From positions 194,317 through 258,316 of the forward strand of contig NZ_KE384440.1 of NCBI RefSeq assembly GCF_000425725.1: a stretch of DNA of 64,000 nucleotides. The letters are read 5' to 3'. Under the pieces are notes generated by a model that was given only the letters and a program-made list of their open reading frames with translations, was not told where the DNA came from and made no database searches. This document shows, piece after piece, positions 53,362 to 61,021 of this stretch (within the stretch, counting starts at the first letter, position 1; each line of letters opens with the position of its first letter). Source of the stretch: Halomonas halocynthiae DSM 14573. Lineage in GTDB: Bacteria; Pseudomonadota; Gammaproteobacteria; Pseudomonadales; Halomonadaceae. The translations under genes were made by a program, and so were the position numbers.

Positions 53362-54887
53362 TGGAAACCTTGGGTTATTTGATCGATGGTTTTGGTGTGG
53401 CATTAGCGCCACACAACCTGATGTTTGCCCTGTTGGGTGCCATGCTTGGTACGTTGATTGGTGCCTTGCCGGGGTTGGGGCCCGCCAATGGGGTCGCCAT
53501 CTTGATCCCGCTGGCTTTCAGCTTAGGGTTGGCTCCTGATACAGCGATGATCATGCTGACCTCGGTGTATGCTGGTGCTATGTATGGTGGGCGTATCTCT
53601 TCGATTCTGCTCAATATACCTGGTGATGAGCCAGCCATGATGACGTGTCTTGACGGGTATCCTATGGCACAGCAGGGTAAGGCTGCTGAAGCACTGGCAA
53701 TCTCTGCTGTAGCGTCCTTTGTGGGTAGCTTGATTGCGACGATCGGCTTGATTCTGCTGGCGCCTGTGTTGGCCAACTTTGCGTTGACCTTTGGTCCGGC
53801 GGAATACTTCGCGCTGTTCATGCTGGCCTTTGCGACCCTTGGTGGCATTACGGGCAAGAACCCGATGAAAACCGTGTTGGCCGCTTGTCTCGGGCTGATG
53901 ATTGCAACGGTCGGTATCGACAATACGGGTGTGCAGCGTTACACCTTCGGTGTGTTGGAGCTGTTTGAGGGCGTTGATTTTATCATCGCCATTGTCGGTC
54001 TGTTTGCCATTTCGGAGCTACTGTTTTTCATCGAAGACCGTGCTGGTGGTGGTAAAGAAACGATTTCGGTCAGTAAGCTCAAGCTAAGCTGGAAAGACAT
54101 CCGTAATATCATGCCGTCGAGCTTTCGTGGTGGCGTGTTGGGTTTTGTTGCGGGAGTGTTGCCGGGAGCTGGTGCGTCTCTGGGAAGTTTTATTGCTTAT
54201 ACCCTTGAGAAGAAGGTGGTTGGTAGCAAAGGAGGGTTTGGTAAGGGCGATCCACGAGGTGTGGCGGCACCTGAAGCTGGCAATAATGGTGCATCTAGCG
54301 GTGCATTAGTGCCAATGTTGACGTTGGGTGTGCCGGGCAGTGGTACGACGGCGGTGTTGTTGGCGCTATTGATTTCGCTGAATATTACTCCCGGGCCGTT
54401 GATGTTCACCCAGAATGCCGACATTGTCTGGGGAGTCATTGCGGCTTTGCTGATTGGTAATTTCTTGCTACTGGTACTGAATATTCCGTTGGTGGGTATT
54501 TTCGTTAAGCTGCTATCAGTGCCGCCGATGTACCTGTTGCCAATTGTTACCATGGTGGCTTTTGTTGGTATCTACTCCATCAGTAACACGACTTTTGATC
54601 TGTACTTTATGGTGGCGTTCGGGGTGCTTGGGTATGTGCTGCGAAAGTTGGAGATCCCGCTGGTGCCAGTTATTCTCGGGTTGCTGCTTGGCCCAGAGAT
54701 GGAAAAGAATTTGCGCCACGCGCTGGATATTTCTGACGGTGACTGGATGGTGCTGTGGGATAGTGGTTTAGCCATCGGGCTATGGGTGTTTGCCGCAATT
54801 GGCCTGATACTGCCGACAATTGTTGGGCCGGTTTTGCGTCGTCGCATGCGAGGCCTTGAGCAGAAAGACACTGCTATCGGTGACTAG
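53361..54887 (+). CDS. tctA: Tripartite tricarboxylate transporter large permease
   Basis: A 508-aa permease with about twelve membrane helices. Signature motifs are LGTLIGALPGLGPANGVAILIP near the N-terminus and FVAGVLPGAGASLGSFIAY and LTLGVPGSGTTAVLLALLI later, the two duplicated halves of the TctA fold. Start at 53361 overlaps the tctB stop; the longer open frame upstream reads into tctB and is not used. It is last in the tctCBA operon, followed by a terminator. Confidence 0.93.
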   Translation: METLGYLIDGFGVALAPHNLMFALLGAMLGTLIGALPGLGPANGVAILIPLAFSLGLAPDTAMIMLTSVYAGAMYGGRISSILLNIPGDEPAMMTCLDGYPMAQQGKAAEALAISAVASFVGSLIATIGLILLAPVLANFALTFGPAEYFALFMLAFATLGGITGKNPMKTVLAACLGLMIATVGIDNTGVQRYTFGVLELFEGVDFIIAIVGLFAISELLFFIEDRAGGGKETISVSKLKLSWKDIRNIMPSSFRGGVLGFVAGVLPGAGASLGSFIAYTLEKKVVGSKGGFGKGDPRGVAAPEAGNNGASSGALVPMLTLGVPGSGTTAVLLALLISLNITPGPLMFTQNADIVWGVIAALLIGNFLLLVLNIPLVGIFVKLLSVPPMYLLPIVTMVAFVGIYSISNTTFDLYFMVAFGVLGYVLRKLEIPLVPVILGLLLGPEMEKNLRHALDISDGDWMVLWDSGLAIGLWVFAAIGLILPTIVGPVLRRRMRGLEQKDTAIGD

Positions 54888-54928
54888 CGCTATCGCTTAT
54901 GCTGATTAGTCTGGTGAATTAGGTTGTT

Positions 54929-54965
54929 AAAAGCGTGTCGCAGTTAACTGCGGCACGCTTTTTTA
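54929..54965 (+). terminator. Rho-independent terminator of tctCBA
   Basis: AAAGCGTGTCGCAG pairs with CTGCGGCACGCTTT (14 bp with one mismatch, TTAA loop) and runs into a T tract, 40 bases after the tctA stop. Confidence 0.85.
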
Positions 54966-55053
54966 TGCAGCGGGTGTAAGGTGTCGGTTAGGCTGGCACA
55001 TTGTTAATGTGCTCGATAACTTGTCGCCATCTATTATTTTCAGGAGATAAACC

Positions 55054-55686
55054 ATGGTTCATGTCTATACCTATGCAGGTTCGCGCTCATTACGAGTGGT
55101 TTGGACGCTGGAAGAACTGGGGGTGGAATACCAGTGCCATGCGCTGCGTTTGGACAAGGGCGAAGGGCAGACCGCTGAGCATTTGCTGCGTCATCCGGAC
55201 GGTAAAGTGCCGGTGCTGGTTGATGGTGACGTTACGGTGTTTGAGTCAGGGGCAATTTGTCGTTACTTGGCAGCAAAGTATGGCAAAGATGGCCAGTTAA
55301 TGCCGAGTGACCTGGAGGGGCAGGCGCAGGTTGATCAGTGGTTGTTTTTTGTGCTGACTGAGCTTGAGCAACCGCTCTGGACTCAGGCAAAGCACACCTT
55401 TGCCCTGCCGGATGCGCAAAAGGTACCGGCAGTCATTCCGACCGCAGCTTGGGAGTATAAGCGCGCAATGGGGGCGCTTGAGCGACGCTTTAATGGCGAG
55501 GGGTGGCTGGTGGGTGATGCCTTTAGCCTGGCTGATATCTTTTTGGCACAAACGCTAGGCTGGGCTGAGAAAGCTAAGCACCCTGTGCCAGAGCAATTCA
55601 AGGACTATCTGGCGCGTTGCGCTGCGCGTCCGGCCTGTGCGCGTGCAGTTGCCAGAGAAGAAGCGGCTGCTGAGGGCGCTTCCTGA
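55054..55686 (+). CDS. Glutathione S-transferase family protein
   Basis: A 210-aa two-domain GST. The thioredoxin-like N-domain has VYTYAGSRSLRVVWTLEELGVEY and the glutathione-binding KVPVLVDGDVTVFESGAICRYLA (Ser in ESGAI). The helical C-domain has EGWLVGDAFSLADIFLAQTL. There is a TAGAAAAC-free gap before it, with CAGGAG as ribosome site 8 bases upstream. The substrate is unknown. It stands alone after the tctCBA terminator. Confidence 0.9.
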   Translation: MVHVYTYAGSRSLRVVWTLEELGVEYQCHALRLDKGEGQTAEHLLRHPDGKVPVLVDGDVTVFESGAICRYLAAKYGKDGQLMPSDLEGQAQVDQWLFFVLTELEQPLWTQAKHTFALPDAQKVPAVIPTAAWEYKRAMGALERRFNGEGWLVGDAFSLADIFLAQTLGWAEKAKHPVPEQFKDYLARCAARPACARAVAREEAAAEGAS

Positions 55687-55729
55687 CCGCTGGCGCAGAC
55701 CAAACCCGAAAAGACTGAGTACGGGCAGG

Positions 55730-56032
55730 TTAAGCCAGTGGAGGATAGCCGAGCGCCTTGCACAGGCGCTCGGCATGCTGGTTTAGCCAGTCGGGGTCGA
55801 TAGGGCCCCAATCGCGGATAACATACTGGCCTATATTGTGGGGCTTGCCAGGAGTGGGTTCGAAGCGGCAGTCAATATCCAGCTCACTCAATGCAGCCAG
55901 GGTGTCTTGAGCCGTTCGTCTGGGCATTCCTGTGACGTCAATAATGGCAGGCAGGTTATCCACGTCTCTGGCCACTAGGTAGGCGACATACAAGCGTCGG
56001 TAAAAGCTGCTCTGTGTTTTGCTGATCGTCAT
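55730..56032 (-). CDS. Small winged-helix DNA-binding protein
   Basis: A 100-aa protein with a winged helix: SSFYRRLYVAYLVARDVDNLPAIIDVTGMPRRTAQDTLAAL, given here by its ends SSFYRRLYVAYL and MPRRTAQDTLAALSEL, then the wing GKPHNIGQYVIRDWGPIDPDWL. It looks like the small Halomonas/Pseudomonas winged-helix proteins of unknown function. No ribosome site is strong; ATG 56032 is the only ATG. An inverted repeat lies about 46 bases upstream of the start, so autoregulation is likely. It stands at the left edge of the prophage-like region but reads like a chromosomal gene. Confidence 0.72.
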   Translation of the reverse strand: MTISKTQSSFYRRLYVAYLVARDVDNLPAIIDVTGMPRRTAQDTLAALSELDIDCRFEPTPGKPHNIGQYVIRDWGPIDPDWLNQHAERLCKALGYPPLA

Positions 56033-56077
56033 TGCTTGGCTCCTCGTCGGTCTGAACTACGGAGTTATGATACTACT

Positions 56078-56095
56078 CAGTATTGGAAAATACTG
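56078..56095. promoter_or_regulatory. Inverted repeat upstream of the winged-helix gene
   Basis: CAGTATT-GGAA-AATACTG, a 7-bp perfect inverted repeat, lies about 46 bases upstream of the ATG at 56032, in a promoter position. It is the likely operator of the winged-helix protein. Confidence 0.5.
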
Positions 56096-56379
56096 ACACA
56101 GGGCAAGCGTGTTTCCATGCGATTGGCTGCAAGCGCAAGCGTTAGGCATGTGCCTATTTTATTGGCGTTGACTACTTCGTTAAGGGTGGGTTCTTGCGGG
56201 GACTAGCTGGGGACCGCGGAAAGCCAAAAAAAGAACTTTTTAGGCTATGTAGCTTAACAACTTACATCAAAAAAAATGGTGCGGATGGGGCGCATAGAAC
56301 TAACTATATAAATCAGTTATTTGCACCCCATAACATAAAAAGGCATACACGCAGGCATACAGGAAAATGCTTGCTGTCG
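56096..56379. other. Left edge of the prophage-like region, possible att remnant
   Basis: About 280 bases with no gene. The segment TGGTGCGGATGGGG (56277-56290) followed by GAAC at 56297-56300 has the order of the end of a tRNA-Leu gene read backwards, which is a frequent att site. The match is short and interrupted. Around it are repeated GCATAC elements (near 56343 and 56355). An integrase would be expected here but none is present. Confidence 0.35.
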
Positions 56380-56625
56380 TTACCCTTCCGGCTCGCCGCC
56401 ATGACGTGCCATTAAATTCTGGCTGTAGCGGTAAATATCTGCAAGCCGAAACAACACCCGTGCACTACGTTCAGCACCTTGCTTGAAGCCCTTAGGACAT
56501 TCAGGGTCTTCTTTGCGCATCCTGTCGAAGTCTTTAGGGCTGCGTCCGAGGATGCGCGCCGCTTCCTGTCGTGTTATCTGGATGTACTCAGGATCCAACC
56601 AATCATCAAGCTGTGCGTTTCCCAT
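56380..56625 (-). CDS. AlpA/excisionase-like DNA-binding protein
   Basis: An 81-aa protein with a helix-turn-helix of AlpA/MerR-like excisionase type: ITRQEAARILGRSPKDFDRMRKED, of which QEAARILGRS is the typical first part, then a predicted wing. The frame is open to 56994, but ATG at 56625 has AGGAG eight bases upstream and is one base after the previous gene's stop. Such genes usually sit beside an integrase; none is found downstream, so the element is likely incomplete at this end or has its integrase at the other end. Confidence 0.7.
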   Translation of the reverse strand: MGNAQLDDWLDPEYIQITRQEAARILGRSPKDFDRMRKEDPECPKGFKQGAERSARVLFRLADIYRYSQNLMARHGGEPEG

Positions 56626-56626
56626 T

Positions 56627-57139
56627 TCAATCTCCTGTATATCGTTTTCCGCCTGGGCCGTGACCGCTTCCACCAGCCCACTCCTGGTATTGCTTGCCCA
56701 TTGAGTCAGTGATTGTTTGCTGGCGCTGCTGCTCGATGAGCGCTTGCACAGCGGGGTTATTGGCAAACTGGCGCAACTCATCAAGTTCTTTCTTCTGTCG
56801 CTGGATAATGCCGGTGGCCACCGCTGCCAGTTCCCAGCAGTCGGCGGGTGTTTCGCCGTCGTCACGCACTTTCCCGAGGCCATAACAGCCGCCACAGGGC
56901 TGGCGCTTGTCGCCCTTGATCTGGTCGTGGCCGGTGCCGAGACAAACGGAGCAGTCGTTCGGCGCAATGGGGCGCCAGCTGCTATTCCAGTCATCTACGG
57001 TGGTGGCGCTTTGTACGTCTTTGTCTAGGTCGTGATAGATCACCAGCGTTTGTCCGTCTAACGGTCCAGTTCCAGCATGGCTGGCCACTTGAGCAAAGCG
57101 CCCGCCATGGGCTCGGTGGGTGTGGGTTGGTTGTGTCAT
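56627..57139 (-). CDS. Phage protein with a DnaJ-type zinc-finger pair
   Basis: A 170-aa unknown protein. Cys63-x2-Cys66-x-GTG and Cys82-x2-Cys85-x-GLG form two CxxCxGxG motifs, the pair that makes one zinc site in DnaJ. There is no J-domain. The C-terminal part has KKELDELRQFANNPAVQALIEQQRQQ, a helix of a coiled-coil kind. The gene overlaps its upstream neighbour by four bases (ATGA) and ends one base before the AlpA-like gene, so it is part of the same early operon. Function unknown. Confidence 0.65.
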   Translation of the reverse strand: MTQPTHTHRAHGGRFAQVASHAGTGPLDGQTLVIYHDLDKDVQSATTVDDWNSSWRPIAPNDCSVCLGTGHDQIKGDKRQPCGGCYGLGKVRDDGETPADCWELAAVATGIIQRQKKELDELRQFANNPAVQALIEQQRQQTITDSMGKQYQEWAGGSGHGPGGKRYTGD

Positions 57140-57603
57140 GCATCCCCCGGAGCAGGCAGTAGCGGCGGCATGGTTCCGGTGTCATAGGATTTTTGGACTT
57201 GCGGCAGCATCCAGCGCCCGACAGTCCCACCGTTGGGCAGTACGATGTGGGCCAAGAACTCCTCTTCAAACTCAGCAATGCCTGACTCGACCGCCTCAAG
57301 CTTGGCCTTAATGACCAGGGCGAGGGCTCGCCAACGCTGGCGACAGGCTTGCTCCCATGCTTTAGCGGCTTGTGCTGGCGCTCGCTCGCGGCCTGTATCG
57401 GTAGTGGTGAAGTCGTCGCTATTGCGGTCGGGCATCTTCAGATCAAAACGGATCCGGCGCCCGCTCATCTGGAACGCCATCACAGCCGTACCGCCATCCC
57501 AGCCATACATGAAACCGCTGGCGCCGTAGCGGGAAACGGTTTGCTCAATCTCGGCACGGCTGCGCTCACTGGGAACGCTGGTTTTTTCTGCGTAGCGGCT
57601 CAC
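57136..57603 (-). CDS. Phage-region protein of unknown function (155 aa)
   Basis: A 155-aa protein starting with GTG (MSRYAEKTSVPSERSRAEIE). The N-terminal half has GFMYGWDGGTAVMAFQMSGRRIRFDLKMPD, given here in part, and the C-terminal half is a long helix (RWRALALVIKAKLEAVESGIAEFEEEFLAHIVLPNG in part). Similar proteins are common in the early region of proteobacterial prophages, without a known role. Its stop overlaps the zinc-finger gene start. A GAGG element precedes the GTG. Confidence 0.65.
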   Translation of the reverse strand: MSRYAEKTSVPSERSRAEIEQTVSRYGASGFMYGWDGGTAVMAFQMSGRRIRFDLKMPDRNSDDFTTTDTGRERAPAQAAKAWEQACRQRWRALALVIKAKLEAVESGIAEFEEEFLAHIVLPNGGTVGRWMLPQVQKSYDTGTMPPLLPAPGDA

Positions 57604-57613
57604 GCGACCTCGC

Positions 57614-57751
57614 TTAGCGGCATAAACCGCTGCTCGTGGGTGAAGTTTGCTTCAAGCTGCCGACATTCTGATAGCGGCCCTTGGTCATGCCCGCGTTGTC
57701 CTGGTATTCGCCGGTCTTGACGACGATATCCATGATTTTCTGTGCTGCCAC
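57614..57751 (-). pseudogene. Small phage gene with a probable frameshift
   Basis: GTG at 57751 has AAGGA seven bases upstream and opens a 45-codon frame whose product contains IVVKTGEYQDNAGMTKGRYQNVG. This looks like the start of short phage/plasmid proteins of the 'KTGEY...GRYQNVG' kind. The frame then stops at 57614. In another frame the sequence stays open (FTHEQRFMPLSEVA) and ends at a TGA overlapping the next gene's start (57600-57602), the junction style of this operon. So a one-base shift probably broke or altered the gene. Confidence 0.45.
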
Positions 57752-57791
57752 GATGCTGTCCTTCTGAGTGATGTTTGATTGCTGGCGCTGG

Positions 57792-58055
57792 TTATTGGTC
57801 GGGGCCTTTACCTGAATTGGACGGCAAGGCAGGGGAGCGAGGTGCGGGCATAAACTGGCTGCTCGATATCTGCCCCGTCAGACCCATGTGCTTGATTTCT
57901 GCCTGAGCGCTGCCGAGGATCGACGCCGACAGCTGGTTGATTGACTTGCTGCGCTCAATCTCTTGCTTGAGCTCGTCGCCGTCCAGGTCTTCGTTCCCCA
58001 GCTTTTCCAGTTGGGCGAACAGGTGGTTTCTGAGGCCTTCCAAATCACGATTCAT
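57792..58055 (-). CDS. Phage-region protein of unknown function (87 aa)
   Basis: An 87-aa protein with an N-terminal acidic helix (DLEGLRNHLFAQLEKLGNEDLDGDELKQEIERSKSINQLSASIL in part: QLEKLGNEDLDGDELKQEIE) and a Pro/Ser-rich tail. It overlaps the HNH gene by 11 bases. Proteins of this kind sit beside HNH and HTH genes in Gram-negative prophages. I do not recognise a function. Confidence 0.6.
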   Translation of the reverse strand: MNRDLEGLRNHLFAQLEKLGNEDLDGDELKQEIERSKSINQLSASILGSAQAEIKHMGLTGQISSSQFMPAPRSPALPSNSGKGPDQ

Positions 58056-58671
58056 TCTGTTTGATCCTGTTTTTGATCTTTCGGTTAAGTGTGCCGCGCA
58101 GCTGAATGATCTGGCTAATCTCTGGCGGGTAGTTGGTATGGTGGCTGTTGCGCCGCATGTTCTCTGAGCGGGTGATCAGCTCCAGGTTATTGATGGCAAA
58201 GTGGCGATTGTTGCCATCCTTGAAGGCCACGATGCGGCCATCTGGCACAGGTCCGTAACGTTCTTCCCACACAATGTGCTGCACTGGTCGGTAGTTCTCG
58301 TGCTGTGTCCCGCCTTCGGCAATTTTGCGGTAGAGATAGCCGCTGATCTCCATCTCGTGGCCAATCGGCTTCCAGTTGTGGCTGATGTGACCTGGCTTGA
58401 AGCGCGTGCCCTTGCCGCCGATATCCAGGCCTTTCATGCCCTTGTTCCAAGCTGTGTCGCCCTGGCGGAACCGTCCGGGATGGGTAGCTATATATTCGGG
58501 CGACTTGAGTAGCTGCCGCTTCGCCGCGGTGCTCTTGATGCTGTGATAGCTGCGCCCGAAGATCCGCGCCAGCGTGGCGTTGCTGGCGTGCGGGTACATA
58601 TCGTGCAGCAGCTCCAGGTCGCTATCGCTCCACGGCTTGCTGTTGTTTCTGAGCGGGTCGATCGTTGTCAT
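58045..58671 (-). CDS. HNH endonuclease family protein
   Basis: A 208-aa protein. An N-terminal SANT/Myb-like helix-turn-helix (KPWSDSDLELLHDMYPHASNATLARIFGRSYHSIKSTAAK in part: LARIFGRSYHSIKSTAAK) is followed by an HNH core: VQHIVWEERYGPVPDGRIVAFKDGNNRHFAINNLELITRSEN, of which HIVWEERYG and DGNNRHFAINNLELITR are diagnostic. This HTH-HNH arrangement is typical of homing or phage endonucleases. ATG at 58671 is preferred to the upstream 58725. Confidence 0.82.
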   Translation of the reverse strand: MTTIDPLRNNSKPWSDSDLELLHDMYPHASNATLARIFGRSYHSIKSTAAKRQLLKSPEYIATHPGRFRQGDTAWNKGMKGLDIGGKGTRFKPGHISHNWKPIGHEMEISGYLYRKIAEGGTQHENYRPVQHIVWEERYGPVPDGRIVAFKDGNNRHFAINNLELITRSENMRRNSHHTNYPPEISQIIQLRGTLNRKIKNRIKQNES

Positions 58672-58868
58672 GCCGAAGCCCTGGTCCAATAAAGCGTAAT
58701 ATCGCGCGCGGTAGAAACACCGCATCCGTATTTAGCAGCCAGCTGCAGGTAACTCATGCTGTGGCGCTCCCGGTCGTGCCGCATCTGCCTGACCTGATCG
58801 TCAGACAGTCGGGCCTTCTGGTGATACTGACCAACGCGATGGCCGGTATGGTTTCTTGCTATGTGCAT
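58668..58868 (-). CDS. Small phage HTH protein
   Basis: A 66-aa protein with a helix-turn-helix ending in SYLQLAAKYGCGVSTARDI. ATG at 58868 is chosen; the first 20 residues are His-rich (MHIARNHTGHRVGQYHQKAR in part). It overlaps the HNH gene start (ATGA) and the rdgC stop. Its HTH resembles the DNA-binding part of the HNH protein, suggesting duplication. It may recruit the nuclease or act as a small regulator. Confidence 0.6.
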   Translation of the reverse strand: MHIARNHTGHRVGQYHQKARLSDDQVRQMRHDRERHSMSYLQLAAKYGCGVSTARDITLYWTRASA

Positions 58869-59776
58869 TGTTCCGCCTCGCCGTCGAGCCACTCGATCAG
58901 CTGCTCGATGCTGGCGCGGAGTGCCTGCGCCATCAGAAAGAAGTCTGTTTCAATGCGCGCCACCTGATCGTCGCCGTCGTCGGCATCGTTCGCCTTATCG
59001 ATCACGGCGTCATCGAAGCGCAGCGACTTGAGTGCTAGATCATCGTGAAGCACAAATGAAATCTGGCCCTCGATACTCAATGCCAGCTGCGACGCTTGCC
59101 GCCCAACCTCTAAGTGCTGATGCATCTCGTCGCTATCGAGGTCGAGCTGACGACCTCGCAACACGCCGTCATCGCCTTTATCTTTCAGCACAACGCTGTC
59201 ACCTATTTGCATGTCAGCGGGGCGTGATGCTGGGTCGATAAGCCACGTCGTCATGGCCCGCATCGGCAATGTCTGGCTGCTGAGCGGCGTCACTTTCAAG
59301 CTGCCCAGCGTTTCCCGTAGCAGGTCGAGCACTTCCTCGGCGCGCGTGCGGCTGCCGGTGTTGATGGCTATCAGCTGGCGCTCGGTGTCCCACCAAACAT
59401 CTGACGATTGTCGCCGCACGAACGCGCGGGGTAGCAGCTCTTCGTAAACCTGCTCTTTTATGGCCGCCTTCTCGCGGCGCATCAGCTTCCGGTTTTCCGA
59501 TGCCTCGATGGCACCTGAGCGGTCAGCCAGCTCTTCATTGACGACCGATGAGGGCAAAATCCTCTCCTTCCGCACGGCGGTCATCAATCGGTGGCCTTGA
59601 AGCTCATGAAGCACCTGTGACGAGCATCTGCCAGCTGGCGGAACCCAGCCCATACGGCGCGACTCGTTGCCGTGAAGCGGCCGCATCGCCTGGCTTTCCA
59701 GTGCTTTAGACAGCTCGCCGGCGTCAATTTGTGCGGCACCGTGTAGGCGGTAAATGAACAGGTTTTTGAACCACAT
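58859..59776 (-). CDS. rdgC: Recombination-associated protein RdgC
   Basis: A 305-aa ring-forming DNA-binding protein that limits RecA filament formation. It shows the family start MWFKNLFIYRLH, the segment FVRRQSSDVWWDTERQLIAINTGSRTRAEEVLDLLRETLG, in part, and the LTTWLIDPASRPADMQIGDSVVLKDK-like middle. RdgC is usually chromosomal; here it sits within phage-type genes, so it is probably the phage's own copy. AAAGGAG before the ATG is strong. Confidence 0.88.
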   Translation of the reverse strand: MWFKNLFIYRLHGAAQIDAGELSKALESQAMRPLHGNESRRMGWVPPAGRCSSQVLHELQGHRLMTAVRKERILPSSVVNEELADRSGAIEASENRKLMRREKAAIKEQVYEELLPRAFVRRQSSDVWWDTERQLIAINTGSRTRAEEVLDLLRETLGSLKVTPLSSQTLPMRAMTTWLIDPASRPADMQIGDSVVLKDKGDDGVLRGRQLDLDSDEMHQHLEVGRQASQLALSIEGQISFVLHDDLALKSLRFDDAVIDKANDADDGDDQVARIETDFFLMAQALRASIEQLIEWLDGEAEQCT

Positions 59777-59980
59777 GGTTTTCTCCTTTCTGCGCAGAGG
59801 ATGGCTACTGCGATTATTGTTCAGCGCCGCGTTACGTGCGGCTGCCGGTGCGCGCTCAACCCTGCCGCGTGAAGCGGTGACCGCGCCCCGTCATGCAACG
59901 GGGTGGCGGGGGGATATACGGGCTGCCGCGCACTGAGCCTGTTATATGCGCCACCTGCCCCTGGGCTATTCAGCACCTGC

Positions 59981-60310
59981 CTAATTTTTACTATCGCTAA
60001 TTAGACAAGGGGGTGGGTGGTACTCGACCTCTGGCGCCCGTTCGCTCAGCCAGCGCGCTAGGCTGTCTAGTTGCCACAAGGCGTCCAGCCCTGTGAAACA
60101 GCACTCTGGCCCTGTTTGGGTCGTTCGCCACACCTCGGGGCGCAGCTTCACGACCAGTGTTCCGGCCTTGGCGTCTATGGTTAACGACGCCTCCTTGTCA
60201 GCGCTGGGGCTTAGCTCTAGCACCATGTTGGTAATGGTGTGGATTCTGTTTCTCACTAGATCGTCGTGGAGCTTTCTCTCTAGGGCAGATAACGGTGAGG
60301 AAATTGTCAT
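59981..60310 (-). CDS. Phage-region protein of unknown function (109 aa)
   Basis: A 109-aa protein: N-terminal helix (LSALERKLHDDLVRNRIHTITNMVLEL in part), then LTIDAKAGTLVVKLRPEVWRTTQTGPE, and a helical end (LDALWQLDSLARWLSERAPEVEYHPPP). Soluble, no known motif. It lies 200 bases upstream of rdgC with GC-rich spacer between them. No clear ribosome site, so the call is cautious. Confidence 0.5.
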   Translation of the reverse strand: MTISSPLSALERKLHDDLVRNRIHTITNMVLELSPSADKEASLTIDAKAGTLVVKLRPEVWRTTQTGPECCFTGLDALWQLDSLARWLSERAPEVEYHPPPCLISDSKN

Positions 60311-60434
60311 CGTGGAAATCTCATGATTTGTATGCAGAAGCTCTGCTCTTCAGGAATCCTGGCCTTTTGTCGGCTCTGGCCGGCGCTCTGGCCCTGTGAT
60401 TATCTTGACGCTGGTGCGTTGTTGAGCGCGCCCC

Positions 60435-60614
60435 TCAATGGCTTGTACGTTCATGCCGCTTCTCCATGAGGTTTGTTACTACGATGCCGGCCAGCACGAT
60501 CACCGTCATGCCGATAAAGGTGCCGATGGTTCCTGCAATCGGCGCCAGCACGGGGCCTATGTGGTCTGTTGCTGCCTGGGCGATAGCCAGGACGGGGTTG
60601 CTCCAGTTACTCAT
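60435..60614 (-). CDS. Small membrane protein in the phage early operon
   Basis: A 59-aa protein with two hydrophobic helices (VLAIAQAATDHIGPVLAPIAGTIGTFIGMTVIVLAGIVVTNL, given here as PVLAPIAGTIGTFIGMTV and IVLAGIVVTNLM) and a basic C-terminus (EKRHERTSH). GAGGTG at good spacing precedes the ATG at 60614, which overlaps the stop of the HTH gene. It could be a small holin-like, superinfection-exclusion or anchor protein; no match is recognised. Confidence 0.55.
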   Translation of the reverse strand: MSNWSNPVLAIAQAATDHIGPVLAPIAGTIGTFIGMTVIVLAGIVVTNLMEKRHERTSH

Positions 60615-60988
60615 AACATCACCTCGCGGCGTGCGGTGCGGGCGCTGGCGCCTGCGGTGGGGCGGGTGCGCATGGGTTGGCGTACTCGTGCGGCGGTGGT
60701 GTTGCCCAGGTCGGTGACCAGCAGCGCCAGCAGCAGCGGGGCGATCCAGCCACGGCGCAGGGCTTCGGCTACGGCACCAGCGGCGCGGTAGACGCGAAGC
60801 TTGTGCTTTGCGCGCCCCAGGCTGTCTTTGACGGTTTCGGGTGAGCGCTGAGTGGCGCGGCCAATCTCCTTGAAGGTGTTTCCTTCGGCCAGCAGCATCA
60901 TGTCGTTGGCTTCGTTGAAGGTGAAGCCCGGCCCGCCGCGTTCGGCATTGACCTTGGCCTGCCACCTCCCTTGGGTGATTGTGTGCAT
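60611..60988 (-). CDS. LuxR-type HTH protein with a C-terminal hydrophobic segment
   Basis: A 125-aa protein. The HTH is EGNTFKEIGRATQRSPETVKDSLGRAKHKL (residues about 38-67), which matches the LuxR/GerE type 'TxKEIA...SxxTVKxxL'. After it comes RGWIAPLLLALLVTDL, a possible single membrane helix, then a basic tail. ATG at 60988 is chosen because the promoter elements at 61022-61050 put transcription start near 61015. First gene of the minus-strand operon; the overlapping second gene is a small membrane protein. Confidence 0.7.
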   Translation of the reverse strand: MHTITQGRWQAKVNAERGGPGFTFNEANDMMLLAEGNTFKEIGRATQRSPETVKDSLGRAKHKLRVYRAAGAVAEALRRGWIAPLLLALLVTDLGNTTAARVRQPMRTRPTAGASARTARREVML

Positions 60989-61021
60989 GTCGGCATCCCT
61001 TGGGTTCGATGTTGTGCCCTT

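Noticed and set aside
60435..60965. 176-codon frame covering the small membrane protein
   Set aside because: Its first 117 codons are the shadow of the LuxR-type gene; the ATG at 60614 has the ribosome site.
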